NCBI RefSeq assembly: GCF_003019815.1
Contig: NZ_CP027773.1
Coordinates: forward strand, 5,201,501-5,265,500
Length of the DNA stretch: 64,000 nt
Reading direction: 5' to 3'
Origin: Variovorax sp. PMC12
GTDB taxonomy: Bacteria > Pseudomonadota > Gammaproteobacteria > Burkholderiales > Burkholderiaceae_C
The translations under genes were made by a program, and so were the position numbers. The notes under the pieces are model-generated. The model was not told the origin of the DNA, made no database searches, and was given only the letters and a program-made list of their open reading frames with translations. Shown here piece after piece: positions 7,891 through 19,229 of this stretch (positions are counted from its first letter, which is position 1; every line of letters starts with the position of its first letter).

Positions 7891-7927
7891 GGTGTGGCTC
7901 GCTTCGCGTGCGGTGGTGGCGCGGCGC

Positions 7928-8773
7928 TCAGGCGGTGGCCCGGCCCGACAGGATCACGGAGTGCAGCTCGCCGCTGAATTCGCGCACGTCGTCCATCACC
8001 GTGATGTTGCGGCGCAGGAGCCAGTTGTAGCCCAGCACCGCGGGCACGGCCACGGCCAGGCCGATGGCGGTCATGATGAGCGACTCGCCCACGGGGCCGG
8101 CCACCTTGTCGATCGACGCCTGCCCGGCAATGCCGATGGCGGTGAGCGCGTGGTAGATGCCCCAGACGGTGCCGAACAGGCCCACGAAAGGCGCGGTGGA
8201 GCCCACGGTGGCCAGCAGCGACATGCCGTTGCTCAGGCGCCGGTTCACGCGTTCGGTGGCGCGGTGGATGCACAGGTCGACGAAGTCGGCAAAGTCGACC
8301 TTGCCGCGCAGGCCGTCATGCTTGCGCGTGGCATGCACGCCCGCATCGGCGATGAAGCGGAAGGGGCTGCCCTCGGCGAGCTTGGCGGTGCCGGCCTGCA
8401 CGCTGCCCTCGTTCCAGAACTCGTTGTCGACTTCCTTCGCCTGCCGGCCCATGCGCATCTGCTCGAGCAGCTTGGTGACGATGACGTACCAGCTGCCCAT
8501 CGACATGATCGCGAGGATGGCCAGCACGGCCTTGGCCACCAGGTCGCTCTGCGCCCAGAGCGCGCCGATGCCGTAGGGGTTGTCGACCTTGGTGGCCGCT
8601 GCTGCCGGCACTGTGGCCGGTGCCGCGGGGGCAGCAGTGGCTGTGGGCGCAACGGCGGGTGCGGGTTCCGGCGCGGCCTGGGCGTTGGCGGCGTTCGGCG
8701 CGGCGGTCAGGCAGAGCGCCAGGGCGAGCGGAGCGGCCACGGCCATCAGCTTCGCGAAAAAGGTCTTCATCAT
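7928..8773 (-). CDS. exbB: ExbB/MotA/TolQ proton-channel protein with signal peptide
   Basis: A 281-residue ExbB. It starts MMKTFFAKLMAVAAPLALAL with a cleavable-looking signal ending ANAQA, then an Ala/Pro-rich periplasmic stretch, the first membrane helix (AKAVLAILAIMSMGSWYVIV), a cytoplasmic domain, and the two C-terminal helices with LLATVGSTAPFVGLFGTVWGIY and LIMTAIGLAVAVPAV. I chose ATG 8773, which has GGAG six bases upstream; Met at 8770 is equally possible. It follows the D-threonine aldolase-like gene by 44 bp without an obvious promoter, so it is likely part of the same long operon. Confidence 0.92.
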   Translation of the reverse strand: MMKTFFAKLMAVAAPLALALCLTAAPNAANAQAAPEPAPAVAPTATAAPAAPATVPAAAATKVDNPYGIGALWAQSDLVAKAVLAILAIMSMGSWYVIVTKLLEQMRMGRQAKEVDNEFWNEGSVQAGTAKLAEGSPFRFIADAGVHATRKHDGLRGKVDFADFVDLCIHRATERVNRRLSNGMSLLATVGSTAPFVGLFGTVWGIYHALTAIGIAGQASIDKVAGPVGESLIMTAIGLAVAVPAVLGYNWLLRRNITVMDDVREFSGELHSVILSGRATA

Positions 8774-8817
8774 CTTTGACTCCAAAAAACAAAACGGAGG
8801 GCGATGCGGGCGCGCGT

Positions 8818-10002
8818 TCAGGCCGCGCGCCAGCCGAGGGCCTTGCCCCACACGGCGTACACGCTCGCGCTGCTGCCGCGCACCACGTGGTAGCGGTCGT
8901 AGGGGGCGGCGGTCATGCAGGCGTGATGCGGAAGAATGCGCACGCGGCTGCCGATGGGCAGTGCCTCGAACATGGCCTGCAGGTCGTCGTCGCCATCGCC
9001 TTCGATGGCGATCAGGCCGTGCTCCTGGTGCAGCTCGGCCACGCGCAGGCCGGGCAGCGGCGTGGTGCCGTCCGCGCGGCACACCAGCCCGAAGCCCAGG
9101 CCGCCGCGGAACTCGGCTGCCGACTCGTCCTTCGACAGCGCGAGCGCGCCGGCGTCGATGAGCACGCGGCGCGAGCGCGGGTTGTGGCCGATCACCGTGG
9201 CCAGTACCGACAGCGCGATGTCCTCGATGCCGCAGATGCCGCGCGCGGCCTGGTCCAGGTCGAAGAAGGTGTAGACGCCGGGGCGCATTTCGGTGACGCC
9301 GTCCAGCCGCTCGGCGCACACCGCGGTCGGCGTGGCGCCCACGCTGACGACATCCACCGTGAAGCCGGCCGCGCGCAGGCACTCGGCGGCACGCACCGCG
9401 CCGGCGCGCTCGGCCTCGGCGATGGCGCGGATCGAGTCCAGCCCCTCGGCGTGGTAGCTGTGGCCGGCGTGGGTGAGCACGCCGGCCAGCGTCAGCGATT
9501 CACTGCGTTGCACTTCGGCCGCGATGGCGAGCAGCGTCTCTTCATCGTCGGGCGATACACCGCCGCGGCCGCCGCCGGTGTCGACCTCGATCAGCAGTCC
9601 GAAGCTCGCGCCCAGGGCGCGCGCACGCGCGGCCGCCGCCCGCACCGCTCCGACGCAGTCCGCGAGCAGGTTCACGCGGGCGCCGTGCATGCGCTGCACG
9701 CGATGCAGCGCATCGATCTTGCCGGCGCTGATGCCCACCGCGTAGGTCAGGTCCAGGAAGCCGTAGCGCGCGAAGTAGTCGGCCTCGGCCACGGTGGACA
9801 CGGTGATGGCGCCGCTGTGCCCGCGTGTGGCCAGGCGCGCCACCTCGGCCGACTTGGAAGTCTTCAGGTGCGGGCGCAGCGCCACGCCGTGGCGCGCCGC
9901 GCGCTGCGCCATCGCATCGCAGTTGCGTTCGAGGACGGTGCTGTCGAGCAGCAGCGCCGGCGTGTTCAGCTCGGCAAGCGCCGTGTGCGAGAGCTGCGTC
10001 AT
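8818..10002 (-). CDS. DSD1-family PLP enzyme (D-threonine aldolase / D-serine dehydratase-like)
   Basis: A fold-type III, alanine-racemase-like enzyme of 394 residues acting on D-3-hydroxy amino acids. PLP would bind Lys47 in RPHLKTSK. The metal site near the C-terminus reads PHHACM, a His-x-Cys pair. As I recall, His-x-Cys is seen in zinc-dependent D-serine dehydratases, while D-threonine aldolases use His-x-Asp, so a dehydratase of a D-hydroxy amino acid is somewhat more likely. The ATG overlaps the upstream stop as ATGA. Its place between peptide hydrolases and the TonB genes suggests it handles a D-amino acid released from the imported compound. Confidence 0.85.
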   Translation of the reverse strand: MTQLSHTALAELNTPALLLDSTVLERNCDAMAQRAARHGVALRPHLKTSKSAEVARLATRGHSGAITVSTVAEADYFARYGFLDLTYAVGISAGKIDALHRVQRMHGARVNLLADCVGAVRAAAARARALGASFGLLIEVDTGGGRGGVSPDDEETLLAIAAEVQRSESLTLAGVLTHAGHSYHAEGLDSIRAIAEAERAGAVRAAECLRAAGFTVDVVSVGATPTAVCAERLDGVTEMRPGVYTFFDLDQAARGICGIEDIALSVLATVIGHNPRSRRVLIDAGALALSKDESAAEFRGGLGFGLVCRADGTTPLPGLRVAELHQEHGLIAIEGDGDDDLQAMFEALPIGSRVRILPHHACMTAAPYDRYHVVRGSSASVYAVWGKALGWRAA

Positions 10003-12395
10003 CGGGCGCATCCGAGCTCCGCCATGACCCAGTCGACTTCTTCGGCAATGCGGTTCACGAAAGGCGGCAGCACCACCAGCGTCATGTGCTCGGCGCCTTC
10101 TATGCGATGCAGGCGGCTTCGCTTCGACAGCGCCGCATGCGCCTCCTGGTACTCGGGCCAACGCCGCTGCACTTCGGCGCCTTCCTCGGCACCCGGCGGC
10201 AGCTTCTGCATGACCGTGGCCGACAGCACCGACAGCGGCCGCGTGCCCAGGTCCGGCGACGCACCGGCCTGCCGCGCGACGTGCTGCAGGCCTTCATGTT
10301 CCTTCACCATCGTGTCGATGGTTTCGGGCGTGTAGTTCGCGGCCATCTGCCGCAGCACATGGGGCATGTCGGCAAAGATGGCCTGGACCGGCGCGAACTC
10401 CGGCGGAGGCAGCCCGCCGGCCTGGAACTCGGCGCGCTTCTTGCGCTCCGGCGCCAACGTTTCCGCCGGCAGGCCCTTGAAAACTTCGAACTGCTCCGGA
10501 TGGCTGGCGTCGAGCATCACCACGCCGGCCACCTGCTCCGGATACAGGCCGGTGTAGATGCGGTTCAGCAGGCCGCCGAGCGAATGGCCGATCAGCACGA
10601 TCGGGCCGGTCACGCCGGCCGCGGCCAGCAGCGCATGCAGATGCTGCGCGTTGCGCTTGCCGTCGAAGGGCGCGTCGTCTGCCTCGCTCCAGCCCATGCC
10701 GGCGCGGTCGTAGCTGATCACCGGGTACTTGGCCGACAGCGCTTGCTGCAGGCGTGCGTAGACAGGCGAGGCGCAGCCGCCGCCGGCTTCGAGCACCAGC
10801 GTGGGATGCGACGCACTGGCCGGCGCGGGGCCGCTGCGCTGCAGGTGCATCCGGCGGCCGTCGACGATGTACAGCTCGCCGGGCGCGGGCATGCCGCGCC
10901 CGTCCACCGACGACGGCAGTGCGCCGGCGGCACCGCGCTTCGGCTCTTCCACGCGCGGCCAGTAGTCGAGGTCGCGCACGCGGTACGGCAGGTTGGCGAA
11001 GTCGGTGCTCAGCGCGGCCGGTGTCGAAACGTACAGCACCGACTTGGCGATCGGCCCGAACTCCGCATGGAAGTGCTGCGCCGACTTCACCACCACCAGC
11101 TTCTTGGCCGCCAGGTCGATGCCCAGGCCAGTGAACAGGTCGGAGCCGATGACCTGGTTGCGCTTGCTGATGAGCACGATGTCCACGCCGTTCGCGGCCT
11201 GCACCCACACGCAGGGGCCCATGGGCGTGTGGTTGCCGGGCACGAGGCCGCGTTGCGAATGCGCTTCCCGCACGGCCTTGACGGTCACGTGCAGGTCGAT
11301 CGGGTCGCCCGAGGCCGGGCCGCACTTGCCGCCCAGCCGCAGCTCGAAGCTGGCGCCGACGCCCGCGTCGCGGCACAGCTGTACCGCGCCCAGGTCCCAG
11401 ACGCCGCCGAAGGCCACGTTGCCGATGCCGCGATCGAGCAGCGCGCGCAGCACGAAGGTGCTGTCGCTGGTGGCGCCGCCGCCGGCGTTGTCGGCCGTGT
11501 CGGCAATCACCACCGGGCCGCCTTGCGTGGCCATGGCCCGCTCCAGCGTCTCGTCGATGGAAAGCGAAGGCACGCCGGTCTGGTGGCGCAGCGCCCAGAA
11601 CTCGCGGCCCAGTTCGTCGGCCAGCCTGGCGGCCAGCGCGGGGTCGTTGTCCGTCACCACCCACAGCTTGGCGCCGGACTCGGGCACGTCGGCCCAGGGG
11701 AAGCCATGGCCCAGCGATACCGACAGCACCCCCGGCAGCTTCTCGCAGGCTTCCATGCGGCGCACGAAGCCGGCCATGGGTTCGCGCGTGGTGTGCCACT
11801 TGCCCACCATGCGGCAGTCGTGCACGGCGGTGACCGGCTGCACGCGGCCCTGCGCGGTGTCCACCACGATGCGGACCAGCTCCTGCAGGCGGTCGAGCGC
11901 GTCGGTGTGCGGATACTCCTTGTAGCAGATGATCACGTCCGACTCGGTCAGCATCTGCTGCGTGAAGTGGCAGTGCAGGTCGAGCGACACGCCGATGGTC
12001 ACCTTCGGGCCGACGATGGCGCGCACCCGCGAGATCAGGTCGCCTTCGCAGTCGTCGTAGCCGTCGGCCACCATGGCGCCGTGCAGCACCAGGATCACGC
12101 CGTCCACCGGGCCGGCCTTGCGCAGGTCGTCCAGGATCTCGTCGCGCAGGCTTTCGTACACGGGGCGCACGGTGCGCCCCAGCGGCTGCGCGAAGGCCAG
12201 CAGGCTCTCGACCAGCTCATGGCCTTCGGCCGCCAGCTGCTTGCGCACTTCCACCGCGAACATGCCGTAGCCGGATGCGTCGCGCGTGCTGGAGTCGCCG
12301 TGGAAGATGCCGTATTCCTCGAAGCTGCCCAGCCCGGTGGGGGCGGAGACGAAGGTGTTGGTTTCGGTGGCGAAGAGGGTGGTGAAGAACTTCAT
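9999..12395 (-). CDS. M81 (MlrC-like) metallopeptidase fused to an alpha/beta hydrolase
   Basis: A 798-residue two-domain protein. Residues 1 to about 485 match the M81/MlrC family: N-terminal FFTTLFATETNTFV, SLDLHCHFT with candidate metal ligands at 139-143, KEYPHTD at 159-165, and the MlrC C-terminal domain up to YVSTPAALSTDFANLPYR. From about 505 an alpha/beta hydrolase follows, with nucleophile elbow GHSLGG (Ser605), acid-region LDASHP at 628-633 and a terminal His in EGAEHM. MlrC (microcystinase C) cleaves linearised microcystin fragments. The frame is open throughout, so this is a fusion, not two adjacent genes. ATGA overlaps on both sides show coupling. No signal peptide: cytoplasmic. 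Confidence 0.9.
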   Translation of the reverse strand: MKFFTTLFATETNTFVSAPTGLGSFEEYGIFHGDSSTRDASGYGMFAVEVRKQLAAEGHELVESLLAFAQPLGRTVRPVYESLRDEILDDLRKAGPVDGVILVLHGAMVADGYDDCEGDLISRVRAIVGPKVTIGVSLDLHCHFTQQMLTESDVIICYKEYPHTDALDRLQELVRIVVDTAQGRVQPVTAVHDCRMVGKWHTTREPMAGFVRRMEACEKLPGVLSVSLGHGFPWADVPESGAKLWVVTDNDPALAARLADELGREFWALRHQTGVPSLSIDETLERAMATQGGPVVIADTADNAGGGATSDSTFVLRALLDRGIGNVAFGGVWDLGAVQLCRDAGVGASFELRLGGKCGPASGDPIDLHVTVKAVREAHSQRGLVPGNHTPMGPCVWVQAANGVDIVLISKRNQVIGSDLFTGLGIDLAAKKLVVVKSAQHFHAEFGPIAKSVLYVSTPAALSTDFANLPYRVRDLDYWPRVEEPKRGAAGALPSSVDGRGMPAPGELYIVDGRRMHLQRSGPAPASASHPTLVLEAGGGCASPVYARLQQALSAKYPVISYDRAGMGWSEADDAPFDGKRNAQHLHALLAAAGVTGPIVLIGHSLGGLLNRIYTGLYPEQVAGVVMLDASHPEQFEVFKGLPAETLAPERKKRAEFQAGGLPPPEFAPVQAIFADMPHVLRQMAANYTPETIDTMVKEHEGLQHVARQAGASPDLGTRPLSVLSATVMQKLPPGAEEGAEVQRRWPEYQEAHAALSKRSRLHRIEGAEHMTLVVLPPFVNRIAEEVDWVMAELGCAR

Positions 12396-14086
12396 GCGCG
12401 TGGCTCCTGGCGTGCGAGTTGGATGTTGCGGGTGCGCAGGGTGCTCAGCCGCAGTCCCGTGACCCGGCCCTCCTTGCGCTCCACGGTGAGGACCGATTTG
12501 CCCATTTGGCCCAGCACCGGGTCGGTCGAGACGAGCGTCATCACGTCGGCCGACAGCGGCGTCAGCGCGCAGGCGTGCTGGCCGTGGCTGCCGTGCACCG
12601 TGAGCAGCAGCCGGCCGCCCGCGAGCGCCACCTGCGCGGTGGCGTCCAGGTCGGCGCTGGTGTAGTCGCCGCACAGCTGTTCGGCCAGCGTGGCGAGGTC
12701 GGGCGCGGCCGCTGCAATGCGCTCGAAGCGGCGCGGCTGGCCGCCTTCGTGCAGCACCAGCGTGTCGGGCGCGCGTTGCGGATCGATGTCGCTGGCGTCG
12801 AGCACGAGGTCGTTGAGCGGCAGGTCCTGCAGGCCCAGCCACAGCTTGCCTTCGCCCTGGTGCATCGGCCTTGCATCGCCGGCCTGCCATGACATGCACA
12901 GCCTGCCCGAGACATCGGAAAAGTCCATCACGCTGCCGGTGGACGGCTCGTGGTAGTTCTGGCCGACGAGCGCGGGGAAGGCGCTGGCCTGCGGACGCAC
13001 TTCAGGCGGCTGCAGCGCGTCGCCCAGCAGCAGCTCCACCACCTTGAGGGCCAGCGGCGACGGGGCCACCGGGGCGCCGTTCACCATGACGATGATGTCC
13101 AGCCCGTGGCTGGGCACGCTGAGCATCTGCGACTGGGCGCCGAGCACCGCGCCCGCGTGGTGGACGATCTCGACCCCGCGGTAGGGATGGCGCGCCAGCC
13201 CGAAGCCGTAGCTCACCTTCGAGCCCGACGACAGCGTGGTGGGTTCCGACAGCATGGCCCAGCTCTGCGGGCTGCCCACGATCTTCTCGCTGCTGCGCAT
13301 GTGCGCGAGCCAGCGCAGCATGTCGTCCACCGTCGACACCAGCGAGCCGCCGCCGTCGAGCTCGCACGGGTACAGGCCGCGTTGCCATCCGCCGCGCGGC
13401 GACGCGATGTAGAGGCCGGCCAGGCCGGGAACCACGTCGAGATCGGTCGCGACCGATGCGGTGTCGGGCATGCCCAGTGGCCCGAAGAGGCGCGCTTTCA
13501 GGAAGTCGCCGTAGCTCTGTCCGCTCACGCGCTCGATGATCTTCGCCAGCAGGAAGTAGCCGCCGTTGCTGTAGACCATCTGCGTGCCGGGCTCGAAGTT
13601 CAGCTCGCTCTGGCGGACCATCGCGGGCAGCCCCGGGCCGGGCTGCGTGAACGTGAGGCCGTGCGCCATGGCCCACAGCTCGTCGTGGGCGCGCCAGCCG
13701 CCCGTGTGGGTCATCAGGTGGCGCAGCGTGGGGCCGTTGGCGCTCAGCCGCGGCATCTCGGGCAGGTGCTTGTGCACCGCGTCGTCGATGTCGAGCAGGC
13801 CGTCTTCCGCCAGCAGCAGGATGGCCATTGCCGTGAAGTGCTTGCTGGTGGAGGCGATGCGCATGCGCGTGGCCGGCGTGTTGGCCACGCCCATTTCCAG
13901 GCTGGCCATGCCGACGGCGCGGCGGTACAGCAGGCGGCCGTTGCGCGCGATGCCGATCACCATGCCGGGCGCGTCGCTGCGGCTGAAAGGCGCCACCAGT
14001 GCGTCGATGGCGGCCAGCGCTGCGGCCTCCGCGGCGGCTGGCGAAGATGGGGTGTCAGGTAATGAAGGCGAGGGTTGTTGTGGCAT
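12392..14086 (-). CDS. Beta-lactamase-fold serine hydrolase (MlrB / D-aminopeptidase-like)
   Basis: A 564-residue protein of the class C beta-lactamase/penicillin-binding superfamily. The catalytic SxxK is Ser79-Lys82 (ASTSKHF), the YxN motif is Tyr172-Asn174 (VYSNGG), and an HAG triad appears in VHHAGAV. About 150 further residues form a C-terminal beta-rich domain, as in D-aminopeptidases and MlrB. There is no signal peptide, so it probably acts in the cytoplasm. MlrB opens linearised microcystin; here it stands directly before the MlrC-like gene (4-bp overlap) and after an MFS permease, the same set of functions as mlrB-mlrC-mlrD. The substrate is unknown. Confidence 0.85.
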   Translation of the reverse strand: MPQQPSPSLPDTPSSPAAAEAAALAAIDALVAPFSRSDAPGMVIGIARNGRLLYRRAVGMASLEMGVANTPATRMRIASTSKHFTAMAILLLAEDGLLDIDDAVHKHLPEMPRLSANGPTLRHLMTHTGGWRAHDELWAMAHGLTFTQPGPGLPAMVRQSELNFEPGTQMVYSNGGYFLLAKIIERVSGQSYGDFLKARLFGPLGMPDTASVATDLDVVPGLAGLYIASPRGGWQRGLYPCELDGGGSLVSTVDDMLRWLAHMRSSEKIVGSPQSWAMLSEPTTLSSGSKVSYGFGLARHPYRGVEIVHHAGAVLGAQSQMLSVPSHGLDIIVMVNGAPVAPSPLALKVVELLLGDALQPPEVRPQASAFPALVGQNYHEPSTGSVMDFSDVSGRLCMSWQAGDARPMHQGEGKLWLGLQDLPLNDLVLDASDIDPQRAPDTLVLHEGGQPRRFERIAAAAPDLATLAEQLCGDYTSADLDATAQVALAGGRLLLTVHGSHGQHACALTPLSADVMTLVSTDPVLGQMGKSVLTVERKEGRVTGLRLSTLRTRNIQLARQEPRA

Positions 14087-14134
14087 GGAAGGACGACGAA
14101 AGAGGGAGGGAAGAAATAAGAAAGCCGGGCAGGC

Positions 14135-15568
14135 TCAGGTGGGCCGCGCCGCACGCATCAGGCGCACGAACGGGCCTTCGGTGGCGCGCAGCACCATGGC
14201 GCCCATGACGCCGCCGATCAAGGTCGTGGCGACGATGGCCACCGCCAGCCCGTTGGGCACCGACTTGAGGGCGTCCGACAACATGCCGACCACCAGCGGC
14301 CCCACCACGCCGAACGGCAGGCCGGCCACGGAGAGCAGCGCGATGGTGCGGGCGCGCAGGTGCGGCGGCGCCGCGTCCTGCAGCACGTTGGGCAGCAGCA
14401 CCGCGCCGCTGATGAGCGGCACGACCAGCAGCGCCAGCAGCGTGAAGGCGTCGGTCGCCGAGCGCGTGAACAGCAGCAGCGACGACAGCAGCGCGGCCGT
14501 GAGATTGCCCAGCATGATGATGCGCAGCGCGGCCGCCGGCCCCATGCGGGGCTGCACGTAGCGCATCGCCGCCACGCCCAGCAGGCCGCCGATCACCGTG
14601 CCGCACAGAAAGGCGATGCCCATGCCTTGCCCCATCTGCGCCGGCGTGACGCCGTACTGACGCGCCGCCATGACCGGCAGCCAGGTGCCGATGGAGCTCA
14701 TGCCGATGCTCGCCAGGCCCGCGCCGATCACCAGGCCCGCGAAAGTGCGCCAGTGCTGGCGCAGGTGGTCGCGGAAGCTGATGGTGCTGACGGCATCGTC
14801 AACATCATCGGCAGCGGCTTGAATGGCGGCGGGTGCGGCTGCGGGCATTGCGCCAGCCGCTGGAGAAACGGGCTGCGCGCCCCCGCGCCGGGTGCGGCGG
14901 ATCGACAACACCAGCAGCGTCACCGGGATGCCGGCGGAGGCCATCACGAAGAAGGTCAGCCGCCATGCCTCCAGCTGCTGCATCGATGCGGGCAGCCAGT
15001 GCCGCAGGTCGTCCGTCAGGTGCACCACGGTGCCGCCCAGCAGGGCGCCCAAGGCGCTGCCGAAGATGGCCGACAGCGCGAACACCGCGTTGGCCAGCAC
15101 CCGCTGCGCGCGCGGGAACAGGTCGGGGATCATGCTGTTGGTGATGGGCCCGAGGCCCGCTTCGCCCACGCCCAGGCCGATGGAGGCGATGAACAGCACG
15201 CCGTAGTCCATGGCGGTGCCGCGCATGGCCGTGGCGGCGCTCCACAGCAGCACGCAGGCGGCCAGCACCACGCGCCTGTCGTAGCGGTCGCTGAGCCAGC
15301 CCAGGGGCAGCGTGGCGATGCCGGTGAACAGCACGATGCCCGCGCCCTGCAGCAGGCCCAGTTGCGTGTCGGAGAGCGACAGCGCAATGCGCATCGGCTC
15401 CGTCAGCAGCGTGAGGATGACCTTGTCGATCGAGCCCAGCACGGTCGCGATGACCAGCACCGCCAGCGCGTACCAGGCGCTGGCCGGTGCTTTTCGAGCC
15501 GTTCCGGGCGCGGCGGCGCTCGCCGCATCCGGCGGCAACGCGGCCGCCAGCGGATTGATGCTCGACAT
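14135..15568 (-). CDS. MFS transporter
   Basis: A 477-residue permease of the major facilitator superfamily with about 12 hydrophobic segments. The conserved loop between helices 2 and 3 reads LGWLSDRYDRR at about 93-103. A long Ala-rich cytoplasmic loop (about residues 235-265) divides the halves. It starts 1 bp after the receptor gene ends and is 48 bp ahead of the serine hydrolase gene. In context it probably moves the receptor's substrate from periplasm to cytoplasm, where both hydrolases lack export signals. This parallels the transporter MlrD in microcystin operons by role, not by proven homology. Confidence 0.88.
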   Translation of the reverse strand: MSSINPLAAALPPDAASAAAPGTARKAPASAWYALAVLVIATVLGSIDKVILTLLTEPMRIALSLSDTQLGLLQGAGIVLFTGIATLPLGWLSDRYDRRVVLAACVLLWSAATAMRGTAMDYGVLFIASIGLGVGEAGLGPITNSMIPDLFPRAQRVLANAVFALSAIFGSALGALLGGTVVHLTDDLRHWLPASMQQLEAWRLTFFVMASAGIPVTLLVLSIRRTRRGGAQPVSPAAGAMPAAAPAAIQAAADDVDDAVSTISFRDHLRQHWRTFAGLVIGAGLASIGMSSIGTWLPVMAARQYGVTPAQMGQGMGIAFLCGTVIGGLLGVAAMRYVQPRMGPAAALRIIMLGNLTAALLSSLLLFTRSATDAFTLLALLVVPLISGAVLLPNVLQDAAPPHLRARTIALLSVAGLPFGVVGPLVVGMLSDALKSVPNGLAVAIVATTLIGGVMGAMVLRATEGPFVRLMRAARPT

Positions 15569-15569
15569 C

Positions 15570-18104
<2,535 letters not shown>

Positions 18105-18142
18105 GGGTGTCGGTCTCCAGTGTGGCTTTGTTCGGTATTCAC

Positions 18143-18172
18143 TGAGACGAATGCCCGGTCACATTCCGGTAA
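18143..18172 (-). promoter_or_regulatory. ECF-type promoter of the TonB-dependent receptor gene
   Basis: On the minus strand the site reads TTACCGGAA, 14 bases, CGTCTCA. The GGAA and CGTC cores and their spacing fit ECF sigma promoters. The same pair of boxes with the same 14-base spacer occurs before fecI and before the STN gene. It lies in the 72-bp gap between fecR and the receptor gene, giving a short leader of about 30 bases. Confidence 0.75.
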
Positions 18173-18176
18173 TAAG

Positions 18177-19229
18177 CTAGTTTGAAATTCTTGTTTCGTT
18201 GCCGCTTTCCTGCACCGAAAGACCGAAGCCCTGCTTCAGCAGTGCCACGAAGCCGCCCATGTTGTTGGCATCGAAGCTGCCGCCGATGCGGATGCGCGCG
18301 AGCGCGGGATCGGCGATCACCAGCTTGCGCGTGTTGTAGCGGTTGAACTGCGCGGCCGCGTCGCCCAGCGAGGTCTGGTCGAACACCAGCTTGCCCTTGC
18401 GCCAGCTCAGTTCGTCATCGATCTGCTTCGGCGCCTTCGAGATCACCAGCACGTTGTTCGCGCTGGCAACGGCCGCCTGGTTGCGCACGAGCACGGTGGG
18501 CTCGCCGCTCTTCGCGCTCTTGTCGGTGCCGCGGTCGCTGCTGGCCGATGCGATCTGCACGCGGCCTTCCTCGACCACCACGTTCACCTGCTCGCCGTCG
18601 CGCCGCACCACGAAGCGCGTGCCCAGCACGGTGATGCGGCGGTCGCCGGCGATCACCACGAAGGGGTGCGCCTTGTCGTGCGCGATGTCGAAGTAGGCCT
18701 CGCCGTCTTCGAGCCACACCTTGCGTCCGTTGGCATTCACGACAGTGCGCAGGTGGGTGGCGGTGTTCAGCGTGAGCACCGAGCCGTCGGGCAGCGAGAC
18801 CGACTGGCGTGCGCCCACGGCGGTGGCGTAGTGCTCGCTGCGCCAGTCCTGCGTGTACTTCCAGCCCAGCCAGCTGCAGCCGGCGGCCGCGATCAGCATG
18901 CTGGCCGCGATGCGCTGGGTTGAAAAGCGCGGCAGTTGAAAGGCGCGGTGCCCACGAGCGCCGGGGCGCGCAGGCGCGGGTGCCGGCAGCGGGATGGGAA
19001 TGACCCCGGGCGCCGCCGCCGCGGCCGCGGGTGCCGCTGGCGTGCGCAGGGCGCCGAGCCGGTCGGCACGCTCCCAGACGCTGGACAGGCGCAGCCACGC
19101 GATGCGGTGCGCGACGGACTCGGCAATCCAGGCGTCGAGCTGCTGCTGGTCGGTGTCGGTCCAGCTGCCGCTGTCGCGGCGCGCCAGCCAGTCGGCGGCT
19201 GCGGATTCGATGCGTTCGGCTTCAGTCAT
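18177..19229 (-). CDS. fecR: FecR-type anti-sigma/sigma regulator
   Basis: A 350-residue inner-membrane protein that relays receptor occupancy to the ECF sigma factor. The cytoplasmic N-terminal domain (about 1-60, with AADWLARRDSG and WIAESVAHRIAW) binds sigma. A Pro/Ala-rich linker leads to one membrane segment (about 112-126, ASMLIAAAGCSWLGW). The periplasmic part has the FecR core (SVSLPDGSVLTLNTAT..., WLEDGEAYFDI) and a C-terminal STN-like end (FNRYNTRKLVIAD). The ATG at 19229 overlaps the sigma stop as ATGA. The receptor follows after 72 bp behind its own promoter motif. Confidence 0.92.
   Translation of the reverse strand: MTEAERIESAAADWLARRDSGSWTDTDQQQLDAWIAESVAHRIAWLRLSSVWERADRLGALRTPAAPAAAAAAPGVIPIPLPAPAPARPGARGHRAFQLPRFSTQRIAASMLIAAAGCSWLGWKYTQDWRSEHYATAVGARQSVSLPDGSVLTLNTATHLRTVVNANGRKVWLEDGEAYFDIAHDKAHPFVVIAGDRRITVLGTRFVVRRDGEQVNVVVEEGRVQIASASSDRGTDKSAKSGEPTVLVRNQAAVASANNVLVISKAPKQIDDELSWRKGKLVFDQTSLGDAAAQFNRYNTRKLVIADPALARIRIGGSFDANNMGGFVALLKQGFGLSVQESGNETRISN

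Noticed and set aside
9825..12665. A 946-codon open frame on the plus strand opposite the M81 fusion gene
   Set aside because: Antisense shadow with no recognisable domain; the minus strand carries clear catalytic motifs.
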